64,000 nucleotides of DNA from Clostridium sp. MCC353 (lineage in GTDB: Bacteria > Bacillota > Clostridia > Lachnospirales > Lachnospiraceae), in contig NZ_WQPN01000006.1 of NCBI RefSeq assembly GCF_018785315.1, forward strand, positions 1-64,000. Reading direction: 5' to 3'. Below the pieces are notes generated by a model. That model had not been told where the DNA came from and did not search any database. It saw only the letters and a program-made list of their open reading frames with translations. This document shows, one piece after another, positions 14,796 to 22,804 of this stretch (the stretch's first letter is position 1; each line of letters opens with the position of its first letter). Both the position numbers and the translations under genes were made by a program.

Positions 14796-14977
14796 CCCTG
14801 TCTCCTTGTTCTGACAAATTATTCCGTTCAATCCCTTTGTCATTCTTTTTAAAAATGGATTATAGCTGCCCTAATTATACAATATTCGACAATATTTAAG
14901 AAACAATAATTTCCCTGATTCTCTTAAAACATCCAATATAATTTTTTGCATTTAATTTAACCTTTACTAAAAGAATA

Positions 14978-15009
14978 CAGACCAAATACATTTACATATA
15001 TTCGGCCTG
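14978..15009 (-). terminator. Stem-loop terminator after the zinc-ribbon genes
   Basis: A 14-bp stem with several G-T pairs closed by a four-base loop (14992-14995), followed on the minus strand by TATTCTTTTAG. The rest of the 14796-15105 gap is AT-rich with no gene seen; TATAAT-like boxes near 14859-14879 could start the HD-led operon, but no matching -35 is evident. Confidence 0.5.
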
Positions 15010-15105
15010 TTAGTTATTACGGCATTCTATTCAGATCATCTTTGGGATAACCTCCACAGAGGATCGATACATCAGCATAACAAAAAATATTGCTGCCTTT
15101 AACAC

Positions 15106-15332
15106 TTAATATATCAGGGAATACAATACTTCCAAACCATAATCCTGATGATAAGTCCATGAGACTTCAATGCCTTCCCCCTTTTTATGGCCGCACTTAG
15201 GGTAAAAGGCCTGATCGGAAGTAAGTTCCGCGCCATACTGAACACAATCCCCTTTTGTACGGTAATCTCTGTCGATTGATAATGTTGTTCTATGTTCTTA
15301 TTTTCGTCTTCGTTCATGTACCTTCCGACCAT
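15106..15332 (-). pseudogene. Decayed zinc-ribbon protein fragment
   Basis: The ATG at 15332 opens MVGRYMNEDENKNIEQ and continues to a stop at 15114, but a shift to another frame gives CVQYGAELTSDQAFYPKCGH followed by KKGEGIEVSWTYHQDYGLE, ending at 15106. This is a zinc ribbon in which two of the four cysteines have become tyrosine. The change of frame plus the lost ligands indicate a frameshifted relic, perhaps a duplicated piece of the zinc-ribbon gene directly upstream. Confidence 0.5.
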
Positions 15333-15340
15333 CTAAAAAG

Positions 15341-17200
15341 CTAATAACTTATAGTATCTTGGATCATGACCTCCATTTGGTTGTTCTTCATCGAACCGAT
15401 ATTATATAGTATATTTCCATAATCATTTTCCTTCGAATACTGAACTATAATTGGGTTTGTACTTGAACACATGCCATAATCATTCTGTTTCAAAGTATAT
15501 ACATTTGCAGCAATCTTTTGAGGTTCTTCGAGACCTTTTTTATAGTAATACAAAGTACCGATCATGCTATATCTATCCGTTATGTCCTGCATGTCTGTCA
15601 AATAAAATATAGTATCTGCATCCTCTGTCATATAAATTCTGGAATGTCCCCCAAAATCATTATATATTTTATGTAACCGGTAAGTATCATCATTTGTATC
15701 CCAATAATATAGCCCTTCTGCCTTAACAATGTATGCCGTTGAACCATCTTCTGAAACCATAAAATAATCAATCTCAGTTGTAATGCAAATAGAATCTGAT
15801 ATACCATCTTGTTCAAAATCCGACACGCAAAAATCATTATCCTCGTCTTTATAGAAAATCCTATTTCCCTTTATAAAATACCGTGACTGTGTATCAAATC
15901 CCGTCCATTCAACATCACCATTCATATCTAATTTATATAATTTAGAGGCAAAATAATCTTTAATTCTTCTTGCCTCTAAATAGAAGAAATCAGTACTGCC
16001 TAAGTTGTTTTGCATCCTGTTGCCATTATCATCTAATATATCATTTACGTCCATTGATCCACTCAATGATAATTCTTTCACCTCGTTATCCTTAGAAAAA
16101 AGTAACTTATTAAAACCTCTGCATGTGACAATAAAACCCTTGTCGAAGAAAACAACTTGCGTGTTAGAACTGGATTCTGGTTTTCTCTTCCATCTTGCTA
16201 TTCGTTCCGGAACATTATCTTTCATCATATAAATCAATAATTCATATTCTCTTTCTTCTGACCAGATTATAGTTTTACCATCAGCACTGATTCCAGATAT
16301 ATGTCCATTTCCTCTAATACTGCATAATTCTTTAACCGTATCCTCTCCTTCAATGTACACCGACAACTTTTTTTCATCATCTATTCTTGCAAAAGTTAAT
16401 GAATTATCCGCAAATTTTATACCATCTGAACTGATTCCAAGTTCAACCCGAGCACCAGTTTTAAAATTATAAACATGTACTTTGTCCATGCCTTTATCAC
16501 TGCTATATGCATATCCTACCTGTTCTTTATAAAATTTTTTTGCATCTGCAATGGTATCATTATAAGAGCTGGAAAATTCTTTTTTTAATTCACTAAGTGA
16601 TCTTTTAATTCTATAGCTTTCACTCATATCTTTTAGTATATTTTCTGTTGAAACTTTATCAGCAACGGAATACATACACCAATCGTCAGTGATATTAATT
16701 ATTCGGTCAACTTCAGAAGAAATTAATATTGGTTCACTATCTACGGATGCAACATATTGTAATGATCCATCAAAACTGAGCAAAACAAATTTACTATGGT
16801 CTGGTGTACTCTTTCCACTAGAGTAATTACCATCAAATGATATGATCTGTTCATCCATGAAAAAATAGGCTGTTCCGTCATTACTAGTAATTGCAGAGAC
16901 GCTTCTGGATTGATGTTTTGTATTCGAATAGTTTTTATTTTGTAAAAAGGCCCAAAAAATACCGGCTGCAATACAAACAGTTAAAACGACTATCATAACA
17001 GCTACAATAATTTTACCTTTCTTCTTCCCCTCCATTTTAACTGTTTCTTTAGATAAATCAACCGTTCTTTGCTTTTTTCTAAACACAACGGATAATTTTG
17101 CCTTTTCTTTTTGCGAACTATAATTCCCATTCACAGCACCGCATTCCGGACAATGCAAATCAGACGATCTGAGTTCTGTTCCGCATTTCATACAATACAT
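15341..17200 (-). CDS. Zinc-ribbon, single-pass membrane protein with large extracytoplasmic domain
   Basis: A 619-residue protein. It begins with a double-CxxC zinc ribbon (MYCMKCGTELRSSDLHCPEC), a basic cytoplasmic stretch, one membrane helix at about residues 66-90 (IIVAVMIVVLTVCIAAGIFW), then about 520 residues outside the membrane made of repeated short beta-strand segments (for example GKTIIWSEEREYELLIYM, GSTAYIVKAEGLYYWD) that look like a beta-propeller or DUF5050-type domain. Proteins of this layout are common in Clostridia; function is unknown, with sensing at the cell surface a possibility. AATGGAGGAAC precedes the start. AT-rich like the 10781-14795 block. Confidence 0.78.
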   Translation of the reverse strand: MYCMKCGTELRSSDLHCPECGAVNGNYSSQKEKAKLSVVFRKKQRTVDLSKETVKMEGKKKGKIIVAVMIVVLTVCIAAGIFWAFLQNKNYSNTKHQSRSVSAITSNDGTAYFFMDEQIISFDGNYSSGKSTPDHSKFVLLSFDGSLQYVASVDSEPILISSEVDRIINITDDWCMYSVADKVSTENILKDMSESYRIKRSLSELKKEFSSSYNDTIADAKKFYKEQVGYAYSSDKGMDKVHVYNFKTGARVELGISSDGIKFADNSLTFARIDDEKKLSVYIEGEDTVKELCSIRGNGHISGISADGKTIIWSEEREYELLIYMMKDNVPERIARWKRKPESSSNTQVVFFDKGFIVTCRGFNKLLFSKDNEVKELSLSGSMDVNDILDDNGNRMQNNLGSTDFFYLEARRIKDYFASKLYKLDMNGDVEWTGFDTQSRYFIKGNRIFYKDEDNDFCVSDFEQDGISDSICITTEIDYFMVSEDGSTAYIVKAEGLYYWDTNDDTYRLHKIYNDFGGHSRIYMTEDADTIFYLTDMQDITDRYSMIGTLYYYKKGLEEPQKIAANVYTLKQNDYGMCSSTNPIIVQYSKENDYGNILYNIGSMKNNQMEVMIQDTISY

Positions 17201-17289
17201 ACCGTTCCTCCATTCACTTTTACGCTTCTCTTCAACTTTTTCATATGCATGCTTTCGGAAAATTAACTAAAATTTCAAACTATAGCACT

Positions 17290-17318
17290 ATCATATCGCA
17301 AAATTATGAGAAAAACAA
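17290..17318 (-). promoter_or_regulatory. Promoter of the zinc-ribbon membrane protein gene
   Basis: Minus strand TTGTTT (17313-17318), 17 bases, TATGAT (17290-17295), about 90 bases before the start at 17200. Nothing else is recognised in 17201-17396. Confidence 0.6.
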
Positions 17319-17396
17319 TAAAACTCATAATAATAGTTGCTAATTAGTCAGAGCTAATAACACATATGTACTATTGATTTAATCAGATACCCCATA

Positions 17397-17453
17397 CAAA
17401 AAACCGCATACCTTTCTAACAATCTCCAAATCAATTGTTAAAAAGGTATGCGG
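17397..17453 (-). terminator. Rho-independent terminator of the hydroxyacid operon
   Basis: A 20-bp stem (17404-17423 with 17434-17453; ACCGCATACC side visible) with one internal mismatch region, followed on the minus strand by TTTTTT. It lies about 115 bases after the stop at 17569. Confidence 0.85.
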
Positions 17454-17568
17454 TATCATCCACCTCTGCGCCTTGACAGTCCCCTCTATGTTTTTCACTT
17501 ATCACTTATCTTTTTACGTACCTTCTACTCATGGTTTAAACAGCAATTATTCTCTCCCCCATCACCTC

Positions 17569-18555
17569 TCAAATCTCATCCCAACACTTCTCCCCTGCTT
17601 CCATCGCCAATATATCCCGAATCCCACACTTCACCATAGAATCAACCGATGTCTGCGTAAAGAATGCCATATGAGGTGTCATGACCACGTTGCGGAATTG
17701 TCTTAGATAAAAAATATTCCGGTTTGCAAGGATGTCAATTCTATGGTCTCCGTGTACGATCCCATTTTCCCCTTCCACCGTATCCAGCCCGAGAGCGCCT
17801 ATTTTGCCGCTTTCGACTCCCTGGATCAGGCTTTCCGTGTCGGCCAGTTCGCCTCTTGCGCAGTTTATAATGACAACTCCGTCGCGCATCTTTTTCAGGC
17901 TTTCTTCATTTATCATATGATAAGTGTCCGGCAGATAAGGGAGATGAAGCGTAAGCAGATCGCTTCTTTGGAACAGCTCATCCATGGATACATATTCTGC
18001 ATATGGTTTTACAGCATCATTTTCATAGGGATCATATGCCAGGATTTTACATCCGAAGCCCTGGAGGCAACGGATGACCTGGAATCCGATCTGGCCGGTT
18101 CCCATCACGCCTACCGTCAGGGAGCCCAGATCCGTTCCTAAAAGGCCGCTGAGGGCGAAATCATTGACCTGCCCCCTCCAAATGCTCTGCTTATACTGTC
18201 TCAGGCACATCAGCATCATCATAACCGTGAATTCTGCCACACTGTTAGGGGGATATGTTGCGAAAGCACAGCGGATGCCGATTTTCCTGGCATAATCCAC
18301 ATCGATATGATTATATCCTCTGGTTCGGGTCGTTAAGTACCGCACTCCGAGTTCGTAATAACGGTCCAAAAGTTCCTTGCCGATCCAGGTCTGCCCGGAT
18401 ACCGTAACGCCCATGCACCCTTTCGCATGACCGGCGTATTCAAGGCCGGGTTCCTCCCGGATAATGGTCACGTCAACGCCCGTCTCACTGCAGACCTGCT
18501 GCAGCACGTCCAGTTCATCGTCACGGACGCCAAATGCACATATTTTTACAGCCAT
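17569..18555 (-). CDS. D-lactate dehydrogenase/VanH-like D-2-hydroxyacid dehydrogenase
   Basis: A 328-residue NAD-dependent D-2-hydroxyacid dehydrogenase. Family marks are TRTRGYNHIDVDYARKIGI, the Rossmann motif VGVMGTGQIGFQVIRCLQGFG, the catalytic arginine segment NCARGELADTESL, the glutamate in LDTVEGENGIV and the histidine in VVMTPHMAFFT. These match the D-lactate dehydrogenase/VanH branch, which reduces pyruvate or other 2-oxo acids. No VanA-type ligase is nearby, so vancomycin resistance is not indicated. It is the last gene of a four-gene operon, three bases after the aldolase gene. Confidence 0.9.
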   Translation of the reverse strand: MAVKICAFGVRDDELDVLQQVCSETGVDVTIIREEPGLEYAGHAKGCMGVTVSGQTWIGKELLDRYYELGVRYLTTRTRGYNHIDVDYARKIGIRCAFATYPPNSVAEFTVMMMLMCLRQYKQSIWRGQVNDFALSGLLGTDLGSLTVGVMGTGQIGFQVIRCLQGFGCKILAYDPYENDAVKPYAEYVSMDELFQRSDLLTLHLPYLPDTYHMINEESLKKMRDGVVIINCARGELADTESLIQGVESGKIGALGLDTVEGENGIVHGDHRIDILANRNIFYLRQFRNVVMTPHMAFFTQTSVDSMVKCGIRDILAMEAGEKCWDEI

Positions 18556-18558
18556 AAC

Positions 18559-19260
18559 CTATTCCTGCTTTCCATACACTTCAAAACCGCATTTTTCGAT
18601 ATTATTATCGATCATTTTAAAGCCGGGGCTGCTCTCCCACTTTCCTTCCCGGATGAGTTGGTCAAATTTAGCCTCGCGCTCCACAACAGCCTTTGCCTTT
18701 TCAAGGAGTTCTTTTGCATCCTCCGGACGGATCACTACAACGCCGTCTTCGTCTCCGACGATGATATCTCCCGGATGGATCACCTGATCGGCACAGGCAA
18801 TGTCTGTGTTGATTTCACCGAAGCCATTTTTATACGGACCTCTTGGAGTTACTCCGCGGGAGTAGACCGGGAAATCATGTTCTTCCAGATACTGGATGTC
18901 ACGTACACAGCCGTCCACAATGAAACCGCCTATTTTCTTATATTCTGCGAACTGATACATGATGTCGCCGCATACGCTGTGTGTTAAGTCTCCGCTGTCA
19001 TTTACAACGATCACATCGCCCGGCTTGGCCAGTGCGATGGCTTTGTTAAACAATAAGTTATCCGCCATGGCAGACTTTACGGTCAGGGCCGGCCCGCAGA
19101 TTTTTCTGCATTTGCCCTGTGGTTTTATGGAAGAGTGCAGGCAGAACAGCCTTCCCATACAGTCTGAAATATTGGCAACGGGAATATTGCGGAACGCTTC
19201 TACTAATTCCGGGTCCGGCCTTTTAAAATCCTCATAAATTCGTAATCCTGGTGTTGACAT
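18559..19260 (-). CDS. RraA-like / 4-hydroxy-4-methyl-2-oxoglutarate aldolase family protein
   Basis: A 233-residue protein of the RraA/HMG-aldolase fold. The core pieces are VANISDCMGR near the start, GDVIVVNDSGD, GGFIVDGCVRDIQYLEEHDFPVYSRG (the GxxRD region that binds metal and substrate) and PGDIIVGDEDGVVVI. Family members cleave 2-oxo-4-hydroxy dicarboxylates to pyruvate, while some act as RNase E inhibitors; the company of two 2-hydroxyacid dehydrogenases and a dicarboxylate-type symporter favours the aldolase role. AGGAGGAAG lies before the ATG. Confidence 0.88.
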   Translation of the reverse strand: MSTPGLRIYEDFKRPDPELVEAFRNIPVANISDCMGRLFCLHSSIKPQGKCRKICGPALTVKSAMADNLLFNKAIALAKPGDVIVVNDSGDLTHSVCGDIMYQFAEYKKIGGFIVDGCVRDIQYLEEHDFPVYSRGVTPRGPYKNGFGEINTDIACADQVIHPGDIIVGDEDGVVVIRPEDAKELLEKAKAVVEREAKFDQLIREGKWESSPGFKMIDNNIEKCGFEVYGKQE

Positions 19261-19285
19261 AATATCTTCCTCCTATTTATCATAA

Positions 19286-20590
19286 TTATTTTTTTCGTAA
19301 TGCAAATTCTCCAATTAAAAATCCCACAACCACCACAGCCGTTCCAATTCCGATCACGAGCAGATCGCTCTGCATGGCCAGCATTGGAAGCACTGCAACC
19401 ATCAGGGAAGCTACCGGCCCCATAACGCCGGCCGATACGCCGAACGAATCATAGGCGGATGTTTTGGTTTCCGGATCGACGCAGCGCCCCAGCGCAAGCC
19501 CTGTTGTGGATGAGCCAAGGGCCTGGCCGAAAATGATCAGCATGGTTTCAAACCAATCTTTTTTGATCCAATGTCTTCCTAAAACAAAGCATATCACGAT
19601 GTTCAGCACAATAATAATGGCAGTATAAACCACAATCGGCAGCCAATATGTAGATACAATTTTCAGATTCAGGGTTGCGACTGCCGATGTAACACAGATA
19701 TCAAGGGCCACGCTGGAAATTGTGCTGATGGACTTTTTATCCACATATCCGTCTAAATGACATTTTCTCATGACAAACCACAGAATTGCCGCTCCAACCA
19801 TTCCATGGAGGAAACTGGGAAATTTATTAAAAAATGGTGTGATTCCGCCCAGAATCCCAAATATCTTACCTCCAAACCAGATGGAAACAAACAGCAGTCC
19901 TAACTGAAGGGCCAACGAGTTTATTCCGCTGCCGGATACATTTTCCAGACCGATGGGACTTTGCTTCTCTTTTGGGATGACGCCGCCGAAGCTGCCGAAG
20001 TCCATGCTTCCTTTGGAAGAGGCCCAGCCCTTACGAACGCCGAAATTAATGATAAAAACTCCTACGATCATAGCCAGCATCAGACCGGCTGTGGCAAATA
20101 CAATTCCTAACCCCAAGGTGCCTTCAATTCCATATTCCTCAAAAATAGCGCCCACGCTGGCCGCCGTACCATGGCCGCCGTAAAATGCAAACACGCCCAG
20201 GATTCCCCAATGCTCAGGCATTCCCTTCCATATTCCGGAGAACAATACCCCTGCCAAAACTCCCACTGCCACCTGAGCAAAATAGAGAACCACGCAGATA
20301 TCAATGGCAGCCGCGTAATTGCACAGACTGCTTTTTGAAATGGTATTGCCCATGAACATGGCCGTCATAACCAGCACAATCATAGGACTTGCCATTGATG
20401 CAAATGACTCCGGCATCTCAATCAGTCCCAACACCTGGGGCCCTGCGATCAGGGCAATCAGGCCTCCGAGAACCGAAGCCGGAATAAACAGTTTCTGAAT
20501 CGGCTTTATTATCTCTCTCAGCAAATAGCCAATCATTAAAAAGCAAAACAAGATCCCCAAATCATTAAATACAGTACCAAACATGTTCAC
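19286..20590 (-). CDS. gltS: GltS-type sodium/glutamate (dicarboxylate) symporter
   Basis: A 434-residue integral membrane protein of the ESS family, with about ten to twelve hydrophobic helices. The pattern FIPASVLGGLIALIAGPQ near residue 40, GGHGTAASVG in the first half and a related SSTTGLALGRCVDPETKTSA in the second match the two inverted halves of sodium/glutamate carriers. The real substrate may be another dicarboxylate such as a hydroxy-acid. It follows the first hydroxyacid dehydrogenase by 12 bases with AGGAGGGG upstream, so import and oxidation are co-expressed. Confidence 0.88.
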   Translation of the reverse strand: MNMFGTVFNDLGILFCFLMIGYLLREIIKPIQKLFIPASVLGGLIALIAGPQVLGLIEMPESFASMASPMIVLVMTAMFMGNTISKSSLCNYAAAIDICVVLYFAQVAVGVLAGVLFSGIWKGMPEHWGILGVFAFYGGHGTAASVGAIFEEYGIEGTLGLGIVFATAGLMLAMIVGVFIINFGVRKGWASSKGSMDFGSFGGVIPKEKQSPIGLENVSGSGINSLALQLGLLFVSIWFGGKIFGILGGITPFFNKFPSFLHGMVGAAILWFVMRKCHLDGYVDKKSISTISSVALDICVTSAVATLNLKIVSTYWLPIVVYTAIIIVLNIVICFVLGRHWIKKDWFETMLIIFGQALGSSTTGLALGRCVDPETKTSAYDSFGVSAGVMGPVASLMVAVLPMLAMQSDLLVIGIGTAVVVVGFLIGEFALRKK

Positions 20591-20602
20591 CCCTCCTGTG
20601 TT

Positions 20603-21526
20603 TTAAACAACCAGTCCGGCTGCTTCTTTTCCTTCAATCACCCTGATGGCATTTTCCACAACCGCCATTCCAGTTCTGTACAGCGCCTCTTCCGTATTAC
20701 CGCCGATATGCGGTGTTGCGGAGAAGTTATCCAGTGTCAGCAGTTTACTGTCTTTGGAAAGCGGTTCCGATGCGAATACATCAAATGCCGCTCCACGGAG
20801 TTTTCCGTTTTTCAGCGCCTCGTAAAGATCGTCCTCATTTACGATTTTTCCGCGGGCCGTATTGACAAAGACCGCATTTTTCTTAAAATGGTTAAACAGT
20901 TCTCCGTGAATCATATTCTCTGTTTCCGCGTTCAACAGAACGCTGATGCTCACCAGATCCGCGCATTCCAGAACCTCTTCAATGGTATCCAGCTTCTTCA
21001 TTCCACGCTTTTTGGCCTCTTCGGACGATACGAAAGGATCATATCCCACAACCTCCACATGAAATGCGGCTCTCATCATGTCGGCGGCACACTGATGGAT
21101 TCTTCCCATGCCGATCAGCCCCAGAATTTTCCCGCTCACTTCAGTTCCCAACATATCCGGAGGCGCAATTCTGGTAAATTCTCCCCTCCGCAGCTTCGCA
21201 TTTGCTTTGTAAAGATCCCGGCTCATCTCCAGGAACCTTGCAACAATCATCTCGGCAACAGAAGCCGTATTCGCACCCGGGGCATTCAGTACCCGAATCC
21301 CCAATTCCTTTGCGGCATTTACATCAATGGTGTCAAATCCAGCTCCATGTCTGGCAATTACCTTCAGATTCGGCGCTTTTTCCATCATCTCCCTGGTCAC
21401 CTTCACGCCGCGGACAATCATTCCATCCAGTTCCTCTGGATGTTCAAAATCCCTGATGACATTTGCAGCCGATTCCAGATGCTTTACCGCCTCCGGATGA
21501 ATAAATTCACTCAAATAAATATTCAT
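20603..21526 (-). CDS. Phosphoglycerate dehydrogenase-like D-2-hydroxyacid dehydrogenase
   Basis: A 307-residue NAD-dependent dehydrogenase of the SerA-like branch. Visible features are KVIARHGAGFDTIDVNAAKE, the Rossmann motif ILGLIGMGRIHQCAADMM, the catalytic arginine in NTARGKIVNEDDLYEAL, the glutamate in FDVFASEPL and the histidine in ATPHIGGNTEEALYR. It lacks the C-terminal ACT domain of biosynthetic SerA, suggesting a catabolic role. The start at 21526 has AGGGG upstream and is preferred to 21547. It is the first gene of the operon, behind the promoter at 21599-21626. Confidence 0.9.
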   Translation of the reverse strand: MNIYLSEFIHPEAVKHLESAANVIRDFEHPEELDGMIVRGVKVTREMMEKAPNLKVIARHGAGFDTIDVNAAKELGIRVLNAPGANTASVAEMIVARFLEMSRDLYKANAKLRRGEFTRIAPPDMLGTEVSGKILGLIGMGRIHQCAADMMRAAFHVEVVGYDPFVSSEEAKKRGMKKLDTIEEVLECADLVSISVLLNAETENMIHGELFNHFKKNAVFVNTARGKIVNEDDLYEALKNGKLRGAAFDVFASEPLSKDSKLLTLDNFSATPHIGGNTEEALYRTGMAVVENAIRVIEGKEAAGLVV

Positions 21527-21598
21527 TGATTCTACCCCTTTTCTCATTCTAAAGCAGTTACTTGTTTTTTCTTTATCCGGATTAAAGTATTTTATTTA

Positions 21599-21626
21599 AT
21601 TATAGCAGTTGCTTTACTTTTGTCAA
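21599..21626 (-). promoter_or_regulatory. Promoter of the hydroxyacid/GltS operon
   Basis: Minus strand TTGACA (21621-21626), 16 bases, TATAAT (21599-21604). The RpiR candidate operator at 21628-21651 abuts the -35 box on the upstream side. Confidence 0.78.
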
Positions 21627-21627
21627 T

Positions 21628-21651
21628 AGTATTTTAAACTATTTACTTTAC
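21628..21651. promoter_or_regulatory. Candidate RpiR operator, site 1
   Basis: The 24-base motif AGTATTTTAAA-N6-ACTTTAC on the plus strand, found again at 22718-22741 in front of the RpiR regulator gene. Shared presence at just these two promoters suggests it is the regulator's binding site; direct evidence is lacking. Confidence 0.5.
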
Positions 21652-21672
21652 TATTTTTATAGTATAAACTTT

Positions 21673-21735
21673 AAAAAATGCCCCATGACCCTATATCACC
21701 GGATGAAATCCGGGAATACACAGAGTCACGGGGCA
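21673..21735 (-). terminator. Terminator of the RpiR regulator gene
   Basis: Minus-strand stem built from GCCCCGTGACTC and GGGTCATGGGGC with a smaller internal hairpin (CCGGATTTCATCCGG), followed by ATTTTTT. It separates the regulator transcript from the operon promoter. Confidence 0.85.
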
Positions 21736-21789
21736 ATCTGAATCAAAATGCCGCTTTCCATATTAAATTGTAAACATTTAGCTCCTGCT

Positions 21790-22650
21790 TTAACAGCGGA
21801 ATTCTTCCGTATACTGGTCAATTTGATTCCACCGTTTTTCCGTTTTCCCTCCCAGCCGCTCTGCAAGTTCTGTAAATAAATATTCATATACCGCAGCCAG
21901 ACCAACGATTGAACTGAAAAAGCTGGTACTGTCTGTTATAAAAGTGAGAATTTCATCCGCAAATACTGAAATAGGTGATATTTTACGGTCTGACATCAAA
22001 ATTATGTGGAGTCCATTTTTTTTCGCCATATCGCAGATTGCAACATCCATTTTGAAAAAACGGGACTGGCACATAAAGATCAAAGTGTCCCCCTTTCGTG
22101 CGCTGCTCAACTGCTGAAGGATGTTATTATAATCCCCTGCGATATGGTATGCGTAATCCACCAAATAGCTCAACCCTAAGAAAAAACGTTCCGCCTCTCC
22201 GTTTAAATTCCTGGTTCCAACAACAAATACCTTCTTGGAATTGAGAATCTGCCCGATCACCCGTTCATAAAGCTTCTCAGAGTTCTGGGATAAAGAGCCC
22301 TCAATCACATCAACAGCAGTCTGTAAATAGCTGTCCCGCAGAGATCCCGGCCTTCTTTTCTTCTGATTGTTCTCCATCCGTTCCTGAAGATTCCGGTTCT
22401 CCTCCTGCTGTCTCCCTACTTCCTGAACCATACGCTGATAAGTTTTATTTTTAAATTCTGCGAATCCCTCATAACCAAGTTTCCGCACAAAATTAAGAAC
22501 GGACACCTCGCTGACGCCCGCCCCCTCTGCAAATTCATGCAGGCTTTCCTGACAGATCATGTACTGCCGTTCCACACAGTACCTGGCTATCTTTTCCTGG
22601 CTTCTGACAAATGTATGTTTTCCGAATTCCTCCGCGAATATATCTCCCAT
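21790..22650 (-). CDS. RpiR-family transcriptional regulator (HTH plus SIS domain)
   Basis: About 286 residues. The N-terminal winged helix-turn-helix is seen in SLHEFAEGAGVSEVSVLNFVRKLGYEGFAEFK, and the C-terminal SIS sugar-isomerase domain in VFVVGTRNLNGEAERFF through GDTLIFMCQSRF and HIILMSDR. RpiR proteins sense phosphorylated sugars or acid metabolites and control adjacent catabolic genes. The start at 22650 is chosen for AAAGGA upstream; the longer frame to 22716 would overlap the candidate operator region. Its own promoter region carries the 24-bp motif also found at the hydroxyacid operon, pointing to autoregulation and control of that operon. Confidence 0.88.
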   Translation of the reverse strand: MGDIFAEEFGKHTFVRSQEKIARYCVERQYMICQESLHEFAEGAGVSEVSVLNFVRKLGYEGFAEFKNKTYQRMVQEVGRQQEENRNLQERMENNQKKRRPGSLRDSYLQTAVDVIEGSLSQNSEKLYERVIGQILNSKKVFVVGTRNLNGEAERFFLGLSYLVDYAYHIAGDYNNILQQLSSARKGDTLIFMCQSRFFKMDVAICDMAKKNGLHIILMSDRKISPISVFADEILTFITDSTSFFSSIVGLAAVYEYLFTELAERLGGKTEKRWNQIDQYTEEFRC

Positions 22651-22717
22651 GTGTCTGATTCCTTTCCACTGCCTCTTTCCCTCATTTCTTTCTAGTTTAA
22701 CCTTCTTTTGCGGCAAT

Positions 22718-22741
22718 GTAAAGTGTTTGCTTTAAAATACT
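22718..22741. promoter_or_regulatory. Candidate RpiR operator, site 2
   Basis: Minus-strand copy of AGTATTTTAAA-N6-ACTTTAC, 68 bases upstream of the regulator start. All 18 fixed positions match site 1. Confidence 0.5.
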
Positions 22742-22804
22742 GTCACTATTACTGCTGATTCATAAAGGCCGTACCAATATAGGAAGCGTTCATCCATACA
22801 GTTT

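Noticed and set aside
17569-18555. VanH-type vancomycin-resistance gene
   Set aside because: The sequence resembles VanH, but no VanA ligase or VanX follows and the operon encodes a catabolic set, so D-2-hydroxyacid dehydrogenase is the safer call.
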